A stretch of DNA of 12,330 nucleotides from an uncultured Alphaproteobacteria bacterium (lineage in GTDB: Bacteria > Pseudomonadota > Alphaproteobacteria > RF32 > CAG-239). Shown here one piece after another: positions 1-6,711 of this stretch. The notes beneath the pieces were generated by a model. That model saw nothing but the letters and a program-made list of their open reading frames with translations. It did no database searches and was not told where the DNA came from. A program made the translations under genes and the position numbers. How positions within the stretch are numbered: position 1 is the stretch's first letter; the number at the start of each line of letters is the position of its first letter. The stretch spans positions 1 to 12,330 of the forward strand of contig UQFU01000053.1 in NCBI GenBank assembly GCA_900540425.1, in the 5' to 3' direction.

Positions 1-3
1 ACA

Positions 4-31
4 AAAAAACCCGGGGTTAAAACCCCAGGTC
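4..31 (-). terminator. Terminator overlapping the end of the 110-aa gene
   Basis: On the minus strand CCTGGGGTT and AACCCCGGG pair around TT (GGGG/CCCC core extended by TT/AA), followed by TTTTTTTGT. The stop codon TAA (17-19) is within the hairpin, so a terminating ribosome would cover the 5' arm. Confidence 0.82.
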
Positions 32-349
32 TTTTCTTTCTTTTTCGGCTTTCGGAATAACCTCCCAATGCAGGTGGTATAAACCGTTTTTACTGTTAAA
101 ATGCTTGATGCGTACCATCAGTTCCCGCGGATTGACCTCTTGCGGCGGCTGTTTTTTGCAATAGCCGAATACATGATGATCCGCCAGCATAAATTCTACA
201 TTCCAATACCCCGGCATTGAAGACGGTTGCACATCAACAACACGATACCAACGGTTTCCCCCGAGCTTTTGCTTCAATAACTCATAAACCTTATAGGCAA
301 ACCAAACCAGAAACAGGGCAGCAACAAACCCTAACCAAAAATTTCCCAT
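17..349 (-). CDS. Unrecognised 110-aa membrane-anchored protein
   Basis: I do not recognise this family. One N-terminal hydrophobic segment (about residues 4-25, FWLGFVAALFLVWFAYKVY) is followed by a soluble, strand-rich domain of about 80 residues (WYRVVDVQPSSMPGYWNVEF, ELMVRIKHF, LYHLHWEVI) and a charged tail. The order of anchor, basic patch and small beta domain is the same as in the 104-aa and 192-aa proteins. Its start overlaps the stop of the 49-aa gene (TGATG), so its translation is probably coupled to it; there is no independent Shine-Dalgarno. The final codons and the stop TAA lie inside the terminator hairpin at 4-31. Confidence 0.72.
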   Translation of the reverse strand: MGNFWLGFVAALFLVWFAYKVYELLKQKLGGNRWYRVVDVQPSSMPGYWNVEFMLADHHVFGYCKKQPPQEVNPRELMVRIKHFNSKNGLYHLHWEVIPKAEKERKDLGF

Positions 350-498
350 CAGACTTTGATTTTAGATTGTTTATACTTTTGAGATTTTAACTTTTCTTCA
401 AAATCCCGCTGTTTCCAGTAATCATGCCGATAAGCAGCATAGGCGGCGACACACATCGCTAAAACAACAAAAACGCCAATAACAATAATTATTCTCAT
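349..498 (-). CDS. Small 49-aa single-pass membrane protein
   Basis: A 49-codon frame begins MRIIIVIGVFVVLAMCVAAY, a clear N-terminal membrane segment of about 20 residues. A strongly charged, basic tail follows (RHDYWKQRDFEEKLK, ending KQSKIKV), so the tail should be cytoplasmic. The TGA stop overlaps the start of the 110-aa gene as TGATG, a classic translational coupling arrangement, and this is the main reason to accept such a short gene. It lies between a terminator/TTGACA promoter region and the 110-aa gene with no other frame competing. There is no Shine-Dalgarno (TTTGTTAATTGAT before ATG). I recognise no family. It may form a complex with the coupled 110-aa membrane protein, which is inference from the overlap. 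Confidence 0.65.
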   Translation of the reverse strand: MRIIIVIGVFVVLAMCVAAYAAYRHDYWKQRDFEEKLKSQKYKQSKIKV

Positions 499-532
499 AT
501 CAATTAACAAATTATAAATTTAACTGTTTAGA

Positions 533-559
533 GATTAAAACTTTATAGAGAAATGTCAA
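533..559 (-). promoter_or_regulatory. Tentative promoter of the 49/110-aa gene pair
   Basis: On the minus strand a perfect TTGACA (554-559) lies 11 nt after the preceding terminator. The best spaced -10 candidate is weak: TAATCT after 16 nt. An AT-rich leader of about 35-40 nt leads to the ATG at 498. Confidence 0.4.
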
Positions 560-570
560 TAATTTAAAAT

Positions 571-605
571 AAAAAAGGTTCGATCCTTGCAGACGAACCC
601 TTTTT
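571..605 (-). terminator. Rho-independent terminator of the 104-aa gene
   Basis: AAAAAAGGTTCG (571-582) pairs with CGAACCCTTTTT (594-605) around an 11-nt loop with one mismatch, and the minus strand then reads CCTTTTTTATTTT. It lies about 50 nt after the stop codon at 658. Confidence 0.78.
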
Positions 606-657
606 GGATTTTAAGCTTAAAAACAAATTCAGATACCAGCCTGCTGCATATCCCAAG

Positions 658-972
658 CTATGCCGCAGCCAGTATATCGCAGACAATAAGCTGCTCGTTC
701 GGAAACAGAAATTTAATATCCAGCTTAAGCTTCTGTCCGGGGCGATAAGGTTCCTTCGGGGATAATGCAAAGAAATGTCCGGACATTTCTTCGTCATTAT
801 ACCGGAAAGCAACCTCAATTTTAAGGGTGGAAGACTCCTGCACCGAAACAATGTCTGCATCGCAAATAATCGGACACTTTTCAAGTTTCTTAGCAAACAC
901 CCTGTATTTTCTCATCCGAATAAAACGAATGAACAAATGAATCAATAATTGAGGTGAGAATAATGCTTTCAT
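658..972 (-). CDS. Unrecognised 104-aa small membrane-associated protein
   Basis: I do not recognise this family. I chose the ATG at 972 (MKALFSPQLLIHLFIRF); the longer in-frame start at 1131 would run through the terminator at 1033-1070 and overlap the previous gene, and its extra 53 residues are not protein-like. The first 19 residues are hydrophobic, broken by H and R, and followed by a very basic patch (RMRKYRVFAKKLEK), which suggests a short inner-membrane anchor with the rest inside. A strand-rich domain follows (STLKIEVAFRYNDEEMSGHFFAL, PGQKLKLDIKFLF), ending CDILAAA. It has no Shine-Dalgarno. Its promoter is unclear: a TAGAAT at 1002-1007 lacks a well-spaced -35. A terminator follows at 571-605. 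Confidence 0.68.
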   Translation of the reverse strand: MKALFSPQLLIHLFIRFIRMRKYRVFAKKLEKCPIICDADIVSVQESSTLKIEVAFRYNDEEMSGHFFALSPKEPYRPGQKLKLDIKFLFPNEQLIVCDILAAA

Positions 973-1032
973 AATTAAGATAATTTTTAATTTATGAACA
1001 GATTCTACGATTCGATTCCTTAATTTTGTGTT

Positions 1033-1070
1033 AAAAAAAAGCGCTTTCGATTCGAGAAAGCGCAATTTTT
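1033..1070 (-). terminator. Rho-independent terminator of the 192-aa gene
   Basis: The perfect 8-bp arms GCGCTTTC (1041-1048) and GAAAGCGC (1056-1063) enclose a 7-nt loop (GATTCGA), followed on the minus strand by TTTTTTTT. The upstream side begins directly at the stop codon. Confidence 0.92.
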
Positions 1071-1649
1071 TTAGTTTCGATTCGTTTTTGGATTGGCGAC
1101 TCGCATTATCGGGACTAATCTTTGCCCCCAAATCGGATCAGCTTCTTCAAAAACCAAATTGATGCATTGAATAAACAGTTCCGAATCGCAATTTTTTTGC
1201 TGAACGGCTTTTTCCATTGCCTCCGTCGGAAGAGACTCGACATAACCGAAACATTCCCGTCCTTCAAAATGAAAGCTTCCAACATAAATTATCCGACCGT
1301 TATTAGTTTTTTGCGCCCGAATCGAACTGAAAACAACCAAATTGTCCTCATCACTCATCGTCAATGACGCATGATTATCGTCATACTGACGCTGTAACAA
1401 ACACATAGCGGAGAAAGGCTTGATTTTGCCGTTTTTGATTAACTCACTCATATTAAACGACAAAACATCTTCAATAACGCCATCCATCCGCTTGCCGCCA
1501 ACAACCAGCCGGCAGACAATCTCATTTCCTTCAAAATGAATATCGTTGGCCCAAACCTTCTGAAGGCTTGCCGCCTTTGAACCTTTTGAAATCAGCCACC
1601 AGATCACGATTAACAACGGAATCCAATACAAAATAGTAAAATCAAACAT
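1071..1649 (-). CDS. Unrecognised 192-aa membrane-anchored protein
   Basis: I do not recognise this family. A single N-terminal hydrophobic segment (about residues 3-20, TILYWIPLLIVIWWLI) would anchor the protein. The remaining 170 residues look soluble and strand-rich, with internal similarity of shape between an early part (NDIHFEGNEIVCRLVVGGKR) and a later one (IIYVGSFHFEGRECFGYVES), possibly two copies of one small beta domain. No signal-peptidase site is obvious. It has its own promoter (1688-1715) and terminator (1033-1070), so it is a single-gene unit. The leader is SD-less (TAAATTTTTAAGCTT before ATG). Confidence 0.72.
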   Translation of the reverse strand: MFDFTILYWIPLLIVIWWLISKGSKAASLQKVWANDIHFEGNEIVCRLVVGGKRMDGVIEDVLSFNMSELIKNGKIKPFSAMCLLQRQYDDNHASLTMSDEDNLVVFSSIRAQKTNNGRIIYVGSFHFEGRECFGYVESLPTEAMEKAVQQKNCDSELFIQCINLVFEEADPIWGQRLVPIMRVANPKTNRN

Positions 1650-1687
1650 AAGCTTAAAAATTTAATAATTGTACTTAATTTGCTGTC

Positions 1688-1715
1688 AGTATAAAACCCT
1701 GTTATCCCCAGTCAA
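1688..1715 (-). promoter_or_regulatory. Promoter of the 192-aa gene
   Basis: On the minus strand TTGACT (1710-1715) is followed after 16 nt by TATACT (1688-1693). The -35 box directly abuts the T tract of the previous terminator, and the leader to the ATG at 1649 is about 35 nt, AT-rich and SD-less. Confidence 0.72.
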
Positions 1716-1716
1716 G

Positions 1717-1750
1717 AAAAAACCCTCCTTTCGCTAAAGAAAGAAGGGTT
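1717..1750 (-). terminator. Rho-independent terminator of the 189/185-aa operon
   Basis: A 12-bp stem with one G-U pair forms between GAAAGAAGGGTT (1739-1750) and AACCCTCCTTTC (1721-1732) around a 6-nt loop, followed on the minus strand by TTTTTTC. The end of its T tract touches the -35 box of the next promoter. Confidence 0.9.
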
Positions 1751-1763
1751 CTCAACAAAGCAA

Positions 1764-2321
1764 TTACGCTTCTACAACCAAATTACAGCCCAAATCATTC
1801 ACCTTTGGCAGGCAGTAATCGCTGCTGAACTTAACTTTGTAATTTTTTCCTTTAACCAACAAATGTTCCGGCCCAACCTCCAGGTAAGCTTGGCAAAAAC
1901 ACTGTTCATTTTTTTTCCGGTCCCAATAAATTCGGCCGAAAATAAAATTATCCGCCTTGTATTGGGCTTCAAAATCATACAAAGCACCACCGGCAAACTT
2001 GGCTAACGTATATTTTTTCCAATTCCGTTTCTTAACCGCCGCATCAATTGCAATCAATGCCAAAATTAAAATCCCGAACGGAAAAACCAATAAAACCCAC
2101 TTTCCCATTGTCGGAGAAGAATAATGAGTGTTAAAGGCAAAAACGCCGGCCAAAATTCCGATTGAGGCCATAACGCACCCAAACAGCATGTTTCGGAAAA
2201 AAGAGCGTACATAAGCTTCCTTAACATAAACGACTTTGCTGATCAGATGATAAACCACTATCCCCAGATAGTACACAAACAAAGCGCCAAACAAAATAAC
2301 TAAAAATTCCATAACATTCAT
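1764..2321 (-). CDS. Unrecognised 185-aa membrane protein, probable paralogue of the preceding gene
   Basis: I do not recognise this family. Predicted membrane segments lie at about 5-27, 45-63 and 74-94, with a VKEAYVRSFFRNM patch after the first. The C-terminal 90 residues are strand-rich (NFIFGRIYWDRK, CQAYLEVGPEHLLVKGKNYKVKF) and end LVVEA. The tail VKGKNYKVKF...LVVEA resembles the end of the 104-aa protein (PGQKLKLDIKFLF...CDILAAA), hinting at a shared domain. Its ATG overlaps the stop of the upstream gene by 4 nt and has no Shine-Dalgarno, so translation probably depends on coupling. A second in-frame ATG is three codons downstream (MEFLVIL), and either could be the true start. A terminator follows at 1717-1750. 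Confidence 0.75.
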   Translation of the reverse strand: MNVMEFLVILFGALFVYYLGIVVYHLISKVVYVKEAYVRSFFRNMLFGCVMASIGILAGVFAFNTHYSSPTMGKWVLLVFPFGILILALIAIDAAVKKRNWKKYTLAKFAGGALYDFEAQYKADNFIFGRIYWDRKKNEQCFCQAYLEVGPEHLLVKGKNYKVKFSSDYCLPKVNDLGCNLVVEA

Positions 2322-2887
2322 TTATTATCGGGTTTAACAAATTCCACCTTTTGCGGTTTCTGACAACGGGCATAAAAACGCCCTTTCCTAAAACAAACCT
2401 CCAATTTCTTCATCATTCGCAGCTGTTTTCTGATTTCCTTGCTGTTTCTGATTACACCCCGGACAATTCGCTCATGATTGATAATGACATCACCGTACAA
2501 ATATTTTTCCGTATTCTGTTCAGCAGAATATTCCGGAAAAAACCGAAAACTGTCATCCCGGAACCGATAGCTCTTGCAGTACATATTCAGCCAACGTCTC
2601 CGCAACCAACCTTCACTAACGGACAAAAGCAGAATCAGCCCCGGAATCCAACCACAGCCAATTATTACTTTTTGCGAAATGATTGCGCCCATCGTAAACA
2701 AATAAACGCAATAACCGCTTGAAAGAAAAATCACCAGAGTATTAACCGTCATTCGCGAATAGCGCAAACGAATGTTATATTCCCTGCAACCAACCGTTCG
2801 GCGGCACCATAACCTGAAAATTACAACCAATCGGAATAACAACACGCCGGTATTGAAACCGAAAACGAATTCAAATAAATGTTCCAT
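2318..2887 (-). CDS. Unrecognised 189-aa membrane protein, three predicted TM segments
   Basis: I do not recognise this family. Three hydrophobic segments are visible (about 8-27, 47-70 and 74-92), followed by a basic, aromatic C-terminal domain of about 95 residues with predicted strands (YLYGDVIINHERIVRGVIRN, KLEVCFRKGRFYARC). The next gene has the same plan: three segments at nearly the same positions, a similar K/R-E-x-Y patch between TM1 and TM2 (CREYNIRLRYSRM here), and a strand-rich tail. The two are probably diverged tandem paralogues. There is no Shine-Dalgarno (AAAATAAATTTT before ATG). The stop TGA overlaps the next start as ATGA, so the pair is one operon driven by the promoter at 2938-2966. 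Confidence 0.75.
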   Translation of the reverse strand: MEHLFEFVFGFNTGVLLFRLVVIFRLWCRRTVGCREYNIRLRYSRMTVNTLVIFLSSGYCVYLFTMGAIISQKVIIGCGWIPGLILLLSVSEGWLRRRWLNMYCKSYRFRDDSFRFFPEYSAEQNTEKYLYGDVIINHERIVRGVIRNSKEIRKQLRMMKKLEVCFRKGRFYARCQKPQKVEFVKPDNK

Positions 2888-2937
2888 AAAATTTATTTTT
2901 AAAATTGTACAACATATAATAATCTTTAATTGGACAA

Positions 2938-2966
2938 ATTATAGACAACAACATTTCCGAAGTCAA
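2938..2966 (-). promoter_or_regulatory. Near-consensus sigma70 promoter of the 189/185-aa gene pair
   Basis: On the minus strand TTGACT (2961-2966) is followed after 17 nt by a perfect TATAAT (2938-2943). The -35 box begins only about 6 nt beyond the pnp terminator. The transcript would have a 5' leader of roughly 40 nt, AT-rich and without a Shine-Dalgarno. Confidence 0.82.
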
Positions 2967-2971
2967 CAACG

Positions 2972-2998
2972 AAAAAGCACCCCGATTGGGGTGCTTTT
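2972..2998 (-). terminator. Strong Rho-independent terminator of pnp
   Basis: The perfect arms AAAAGCACCCC (2973-2983) and GGGGTGCTTTT (2988-2998) enclose a 4-nt loop and read into a T-rich end on the minus strand. It lies 20 nt after the pnp stop codon. The arms are also A/T-symmetric, but no gene on the other strand would use it. Confidence 0.93.
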
Positions 2999-3017
2999 CA
3001 AAAATAAGATATCCGGC

Positions 3018-5138
3018 TTATTTCTCGAGATCTTCGCCGGTCTCCTGATTAACCCGCTTGGCCGACAGTTTGATCTTGCCGCGATTATCGGTTCCCAGAC
3101 ATTTGACCCACATGCTGTCGCCTTCCTTGTAGAAATCGGAAACCGAAGCAATCCGTTCATTCTTAACCTCAGAAATATGAACCAACCCTTCAGTTGTTCC
3201 CAAAAAGCGGACAAAAGCACCAAAATCCATAATTTTGGTAACGACGCCGTGATAAATCTTGCCTTCTTCGGGCTCGGCCACGATTCCCATAATCCACTCC
3301 AGAGCGGCATCGCCGTCTTCTTTTTTCATGGATGCAATCTTAATAACGCCGTCATCGCTGATATCAATTTTGGTGTTGGTCTTTTCGACAATCTCGCGAA
3401 TAACCTTGCCGCCGGTACCGATAACCTCGCGAATTTTATCAACCGGAATCTTAATCGCCACAATCCCCGGAGCCAAAGGCGAAACATTCGGACGCGGTTC
3501 CGAAATTGCTTTTGCCATCTCGCCCAGAATATGAATCCGGCCTTCATGAGCCTGTGCCAAAGCCGTCTGCATAATCTCTTTGGTAATGGAAGTAATCTTA
3601 ATATCCATCTGCAGAGCGGTAACGCCGTCTTTTGTACCGGCAACCTTAAAGTCCATATCGCCGAGGTGATCCTCATCGCCGAGAATATCGGTCAAAACGG
3701 CAACCCGGCCGTCATCTTCCTTAATCAACCCCATTGCAATGCCGGCAACCGGTTTAGCCATCGGCACACCTGCCGCCATCAAAGACATGCAGGTTCCGCA
3801 AACGGTTGCCATCGAAGAAGAACCGTTTGATTCCATAATTTCCGAAACCACCCGAACCGTATAAGGGAAAGTATCCTTATTTTTCGGCATCATCGGATGA
3901 ATTGCGCGCCAAGCCAGCTTTCCGTGGCCGATCTCACGACGCCCCGGAGAACCGAGACGGCCGCACTCGCCGACTGAAAACGGCGGGAAATTATAGTTCA
4001 ACATAAAGTCTTCTTTATATTCGGCCATCAGACCGTCTACAATCTGTGCGTCCTCGCCGGTGCCAAGGGTCGTAACCACTAAAGCCTGCGTCTCGCCGCG
4101 GGTAAATAAAGCAGAACCGTGAGCTCTCGGCAAAACGTCAACCTCACATTGAATCGGACGGACGGTCTTAGTGTCACGACCATCAATACGATGACCGGTC
4201 GTCAAAACCTTTTCGCGAACAACGGTGTGCATCAGTTTTTCAATCACATCGCCGACATAACGCATTTCAACTTCATTTTCCGGATCAATGGTCGCTTTAA
4301 CTTCTTCGGAAGCCTGTCCGACCAAAGTACCGCGTTTCAACTTGTCCGTTTCTTTGAAAGCTTCTTCAAACTTGCCGCGGAATTCTTTCTCGACCCGGGC
4401 ATACAGTTCATCAAACTCTTTCGGAAACACCGGAGATTCCCAAGGTTCCTTCCCGGCTTCCGCCTGCAGATCCTTAATCATTTTGATAACCGGCTGGAAG
4501 CTGTCAAAACCGAACATAACTGCACCCAGCATCACTTCTTCCGAAAGTTCCTGTGCTTCGGATTCAACCATCAAAACGCCTTCCGACGTACCGGCAACGG
4601 TCAATTCAAGATCCGTATCTTTCATTTGTTCAATCGTCGGGTTCAAGATATACTGCCCGTTCTTATAACCGACTTTGGCTGCCCCAATAGGTCCCATAAA
4701 CGGAATGCCGGAAATCGCCAACGCAGCCGAAGCGGCAATCATCGAAACAATATCAGAATCCGTTTCCTGGTCATGGCTCAAAACCGTACAAATAATCTGC
4801 ACTTCATTTTTGAAAGCATCCGGAAACAACGGGCGGATCGGCCGGTCAATCAGGCGCGAAATCAAAACTTCGCGCTCGGAAGGTTTGCCTTCTCTCTTCA
4901 TGAAACCGCCCGGAACTTTACCGGTTGCATAATACTTTTCCTGATAGTTAACGGTCAAAGGGAAAAAATCCTGATCGGCTTTTGCCTCTTTTGCAGCCAC
5001 AACCGTAGCAATTACTTCCGTTTCTCCATAAGTCGCCACAACTGCGCCTGTTGCCTGTCTGGCCATTTTTCCTGTTTCCAGGACTAACTTGCGTCCGCCC
5101 CATTCCATTTCTTTTCTGGACACTTTAAAATCGATCAT
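3018..5138 (-). CDS. pnp: Polyribonucleotide nucleotidyltransferase (PNPase)
   Basis: The 706-aa product degrades RNA 3' to 5' by phosphorolysis. It has the full domain series: RNase PH-like core 1 (about 1-140), a linker helical domain (about 145-300), RNase PH-like core 2 (about 310-545), KH (about 553-612, GxxG as GTGG 574-577) and S1 (about 626-695, [17 protein letters not shown]). Core 2 holds the phosphate/RNA site [12 protein letters not shown], the [17 protein letters not shown] segment and the metal-site aspartates D488 and D494 in [12 protein letters not shown]. The length is that of a typical proteobacterial enzyme and no key segment is missing. The start ATG at 5138 follows GAAAGGTAAAAAAGT. 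It is downstream of rpsO as in most proteobacteria and ends at a strong terminator (2972-2998). Confidence 0.98.
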   Translation of the reverse strand: MIDFKVSRKEMEWGGRKLVLETGKMARQATGAVVATYGETEVIATVVAAKEAKADQDFFPLTVNYQEKYYATGKVPGGFMKREGKPSEREVLISRLIDRPIRPLFPDAFKNEVQIICTVLSHDQETDSDIVSMIAASAALAISGIPFMGPIGAAKVGYKNGQYILNPTIEQMKDTDLELTVAGTSEGVLMVESEAQELSEEVMLGAVMFGFDSFQPVIKMIKDLQAEAGKEPWESPVFPKEFDELYARVEKEFRGKFEEAFKETDKLKRGTLVGQASEEVKATIDPENEVEMRYVGDVIEKLMHTVVREKVLTTGHRIDGRDTKTVRPIQCEVDVLPRAHGSALFTRGETQALVVTTLGTGEDAQIVDGLMAEYKEDFMLNYNFPPFSVGECGRLGSPGRREIGHGKLAWRAIHPMMPKNKDTFPYTVRVVSEIMESNGSSSMATVCGTCMSLMAAGVPMAKPVAGIAMGLIKEDDGRVAVLTDILGDEDHLGDMDFKVAGTKDGVTALQMDIKITSITKEIMQTALAQAHEGRIHILGEMAKAISEPRPNVSPLAPGIVAIKIPVDKIREVIGTGGKVIREIVEKTNTKIDISDDGVIKIASMKKEDGDAALEWIMGIVAEPEEGKIYHGVVTKIMDFGAFVRFLGTTEGLVHISEVKNERIASVSDFYKEGDSMWVKCLGTDNRGKIKLSAKRVNQETGEDLEK

Positions 5139-5251
5139 ACTTTTTTACCTTTCAATTCAATAACCTATCTATTCATTCATCCTCACCCCGGAACCTTTCC
5201 GAGGATTTTAAAAGGAATGCGGAGCCCTATTGCCCCGCACCCCCCGAATGG
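5139..5251 (-). promoter_or_regulatory. Structured 5' leader of pnp / rpsO attenuator
   Basis: Two hairpins lie between rpsO and pnp. The first pairs TGCGGGGC (5232-5239) with GCTCCGCA (5218-5225) around a 6-nt loop and is followed by TTCCTTTTAAAA, so it could partly terminate rpsO transcription. The second pairs ATCCTC (5201-5206) with GAGGAT (5179-5184) around an inner GGAA/TTCC stem. A pnp leader hairpin processed by RNase III and used for PNPase autoregulation is established in E. coli; a similar use here is inference. The ribosome binding site GAAAGGT lies just before the pnp start. I see no convincing promoter in the spacer. Confidence 0.45.
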
Positions 5252-5383
5252 CTATAAAACCATTTTACTCAAATTGTTTTCCGTCAAACCGCTAAAACGA
5301 GTTTCAACACCTAAAAAAGCCTTACAGCATAAAGAAATACGCAGACTTTCCGAGATAGTATAAAATCGCTTTAGATGCAGCAT
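5252..5383 (-). CDS. Possible 43-codon small ORF in the rpsO-pnp spacer
   Basis: An uninterrupted frame begins with ATG 15 nt after the rpsO stop and ends at TAG 5252. The product would be 43 aa, beginning MLHLKRFYTISESLRI and ending LSKMVL. A weak AGGTTG lies about 5 nt before the start. It matches no family I know, and its composition gives no strong hint. It could be a leader peptide of pnp, a lineage-specific small protein, or chance: a 43-codon frame in about 260 nt is not by itself significant. Confidence 0.25.
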   Translation of the reverse strand: MLHLKRFYTISESLRISLCCKAFLGVETRFSGLTENNLSKMVL

Positions 5384-5398
5384 AAAAACAACCTGAAA

Positions 5399-5668
5399 TT
5401 ATTTACGAAGATCTAACTTCTTAATAATATCCTGATATCTGCTCTCGCTGGTCGCTTTGAGGTGGTCAAGAAGGTGGCGGCGTTTGCTGACCATCTTCAT
5501 CAAACCCAAACGGGAGTGCAAATCTTTCTTATGAACATTAAAATGTTCAATCAGGCTGTTAATCCGATAGGTCCAGATTGCAATCTGAACTTCCGGAGAA
5601 CCGGTATCATTCGGCTTCAAGCCATAAGCTTTAATCAGTTCCTGTTTCTTTTCATTAGAAATCGACAT
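5399..5668 (-). CDS. rpsO: 30S ribosomal protein S15
   Basis: The 89-aa product is a full-length S15, a primary binder of the central domain of 16S rRNA. Diagnostic segments are [19 protein letters not shown], the [19 protein letters not shown] loop-helix and [11 protein letters not shown], ending in LDLRK. AAGGAAGATAAAAG precedes the ATG. It follows truB closely and is presumably on the truB transcript. The S15 operator in the mRNA that some bacteria use for autoregulation was not identified with confidence here: the short truB-rpsO gap (19 nt) leaves little room for a separate leader structure. Confidence 0.97.
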   Translation of the reverse strand: MSISNEKKQELIKAYGLKPNDTGSPEVQIAIWTYRINSLIEHFNVHKKDLHSRLGLMKMVSKRRHLLDHLKATSESRYQDIIKKLDLRK

Positions 5669-5687
5669 CTTTTATCTTCCTTGTATG

Positions 5688-6596
5688 TTAGTAGTTAAAT
5701 ACCCGAACCGGAGCAATTTTTCGCTCATCGATTCGTACAATCGCCGTCAACTCTCCGTTATAAACGGCAGCCGCTTCTTTCCCGCATAAATGACTTACAT
5801 CATATGACCTAGGAGAAACTGACTGGCCCAGCCTGAGTTTTCCGGCATCCGCTTCCGATAAAGCTATAACCGCGATGTCGCGCAGAGAAGTTAATAACGG
5901 AAGCAAAAATTTTTCCAGATCCTCACTATGCACTACTTTTTTCAAACTTTCCAGTAAAATCGTATCCTTAATTGAAAAAAAACCGCATTTTGTCCGCCGC
6001 AGTTCTTCCAAATACCCCAAGGTTCCGAGTTTTTCGGCCAAATCCATGCCCAGCGTACGCACATATGTCCCTTTTGAACAGCGCACCCGAAAACGGGCTC
6101 GCCCAACCGGCAGTTCTTCCAAAAACTCCAAATCATAAATTGTTACGATTCGTTCCGGAATTCTGACTTCCTCACCCTTGCGAGCCAGATCATACGCCCG
6201 CCGGCCGTTAATTTTTATCGCCGAATAGGACGGAGGCACCTGGGTAATCTCGCCAATAAACGTCGGAACAGCCTGCAAAATTTCTTCCCGGGACGGTATC
6301 TTGTCGCAAACTGCAATGACTTTGCCTTCAGTATCGCCGCTGTCAGTCTTTTTTCCCCAGCAAACCACAAACTCATATTCTTTTTCGCGGTCCATTACCT
6401 GAGGAATCAGTTTTGTCGCTTCTCCAAAAGCAATCGGCAGAACCCCGGTCGCAAACGGATCCAAAGTTCCGGTATGGCCGTTTTTCTTGGCATTAAACAA
6501 TCTCCGGGTCAAATTCACCACGTCTGTCGACCCCATTCCCGCCGGTTTATCAACAACCAGCCAGCCATGAACATCATTGCCTTTTTTATGCCTCAT
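5688..6596 (-). CDS. truB: tRNA pseudouridine(55) synthase TruB
   Basis: The 302-aa product isomerises U55 in the T loop of tRNAs. The family signature is clear: GWLVVDKPAGMGST near the N terminus and NGHTGTLDPFATGVLPI, with the catalytic aspartate at D46 (counted from this start). VPPSYSAIKINGRRAYDLAR and CSKGTYVRTLGMDLAEKLG follow, and a C-terminal PUA-like region ends in VRVFNY. I chose ATG at 6596 over the in-frame TTG one codon earlier because AGAGGG lies at a proper distance from the ATG and too close to the TTG. Length is normal for the family. The rpsO start follows 19 nt after the stop, in the usual truB-rpsO order. Confidence 0.96.
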   Translation of the reverse strand: MRHKKGNDVHGWLVVDKPAGMGSTDVVNLTRRLFNAKKNGHTGTLDPFATGVLPIAFGEATKLIPQVMDREKEYEFVVCWGKKTDSGDTEGKVIAVCDKIPSREEILQAVPTFIGEITQVPPSYSAIKINGRRAYDLARKGEEVRIPERIVTIYDLEFLEELPVGRARFRVRCSKGTYVRTLGMDLAEKLGTLGYLEELRRTKCGFFSIKDTILLESLKKVVHSEDLEKFLLPLLTSLRDIAVIALSEADAGKLRLGQSVSPRSYDVSHLCGKEAAAVYNGELTAIVRIDERKIAPVRVFNY

Positions 6597-6623
6597 CAAT
6601 CCCTCTTTTTGTTTTTTTTCTTG

Positions 6624-6652
6624 ACTATACTTTCCGGCAGCATTCTTGTCTA
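6624..6652 (-). promoter_or_regulatory. Promoter of truB (and rpsO)
   Basis: On the minus strand TAGACA (6647-6652) is followed after 17 nt by TATAGT (6624-6629); each box matches the sigma70 consensus at five of six positions. It lies directly downstream of the strong terminator at 6671-6707 and 28 nt before the truB start, so truB is transcribed independently of rbfA. Confidence 0.72.
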
Positions 6653-6670
6653 CCCCAAAATAAAGAACAA

Positions 6671-6707
6671 AAAAAACGGGGCTTACCTAAAGTAAGCCCG
6701 GTTTTTG
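6671..6707 (-). terminator. Strong Rho-independent terminator after the 153-aa gene
   Basis: The perfect 8-bp arms GGGCTTAC (6679-6686) and GTAAGCCC (6692-6699) enclose a 5-nt loop, flanked by AAAAACC on one side and, on the minus strand, a GTTTTTTTTG tract. It lies 5 nt after the stop codon and isolates truB from upstream transcription. Confidence 0.92.
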
Positions 6708-6711
6708 CAAA

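Noticed and set aside
577..586. tRNA T-arm-like GGTTCGATCC
   Set aside because: No T-stem partner, acceptor stem or other tRNA arms surround it; it is part of the terminator hairpin at 571-605.
973..1131. N-terminal extension of the 104-aa protein to 1131
   Set aside because: It would cross the strong terminator at 1033-1070 and overlap the previous gene; the MKALF start at 972 begins a sensible hydrophobic segment.
2772..3830. Long plus-strand open frame (352 codons) antisense to pnp
   Set aside because: It runs opposite the highly conserved pnp sequence, is rich in N, H, R and Q as expected for the complement of a coding region, and resembles no protein family.
4119..5087. Plus-strand open frame (322 codons) opposite pnp
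   Set aside because: Same reason: a mirror of pnp codon bias with low-complexity N/R/F-rich translation and no ribosome binding site.
6597..6599. TTG start of truB one codon upstream
   Set aside because: The AGAGGG box would be only 1 nt from the TTG; spacing suits the ATG at 6596.
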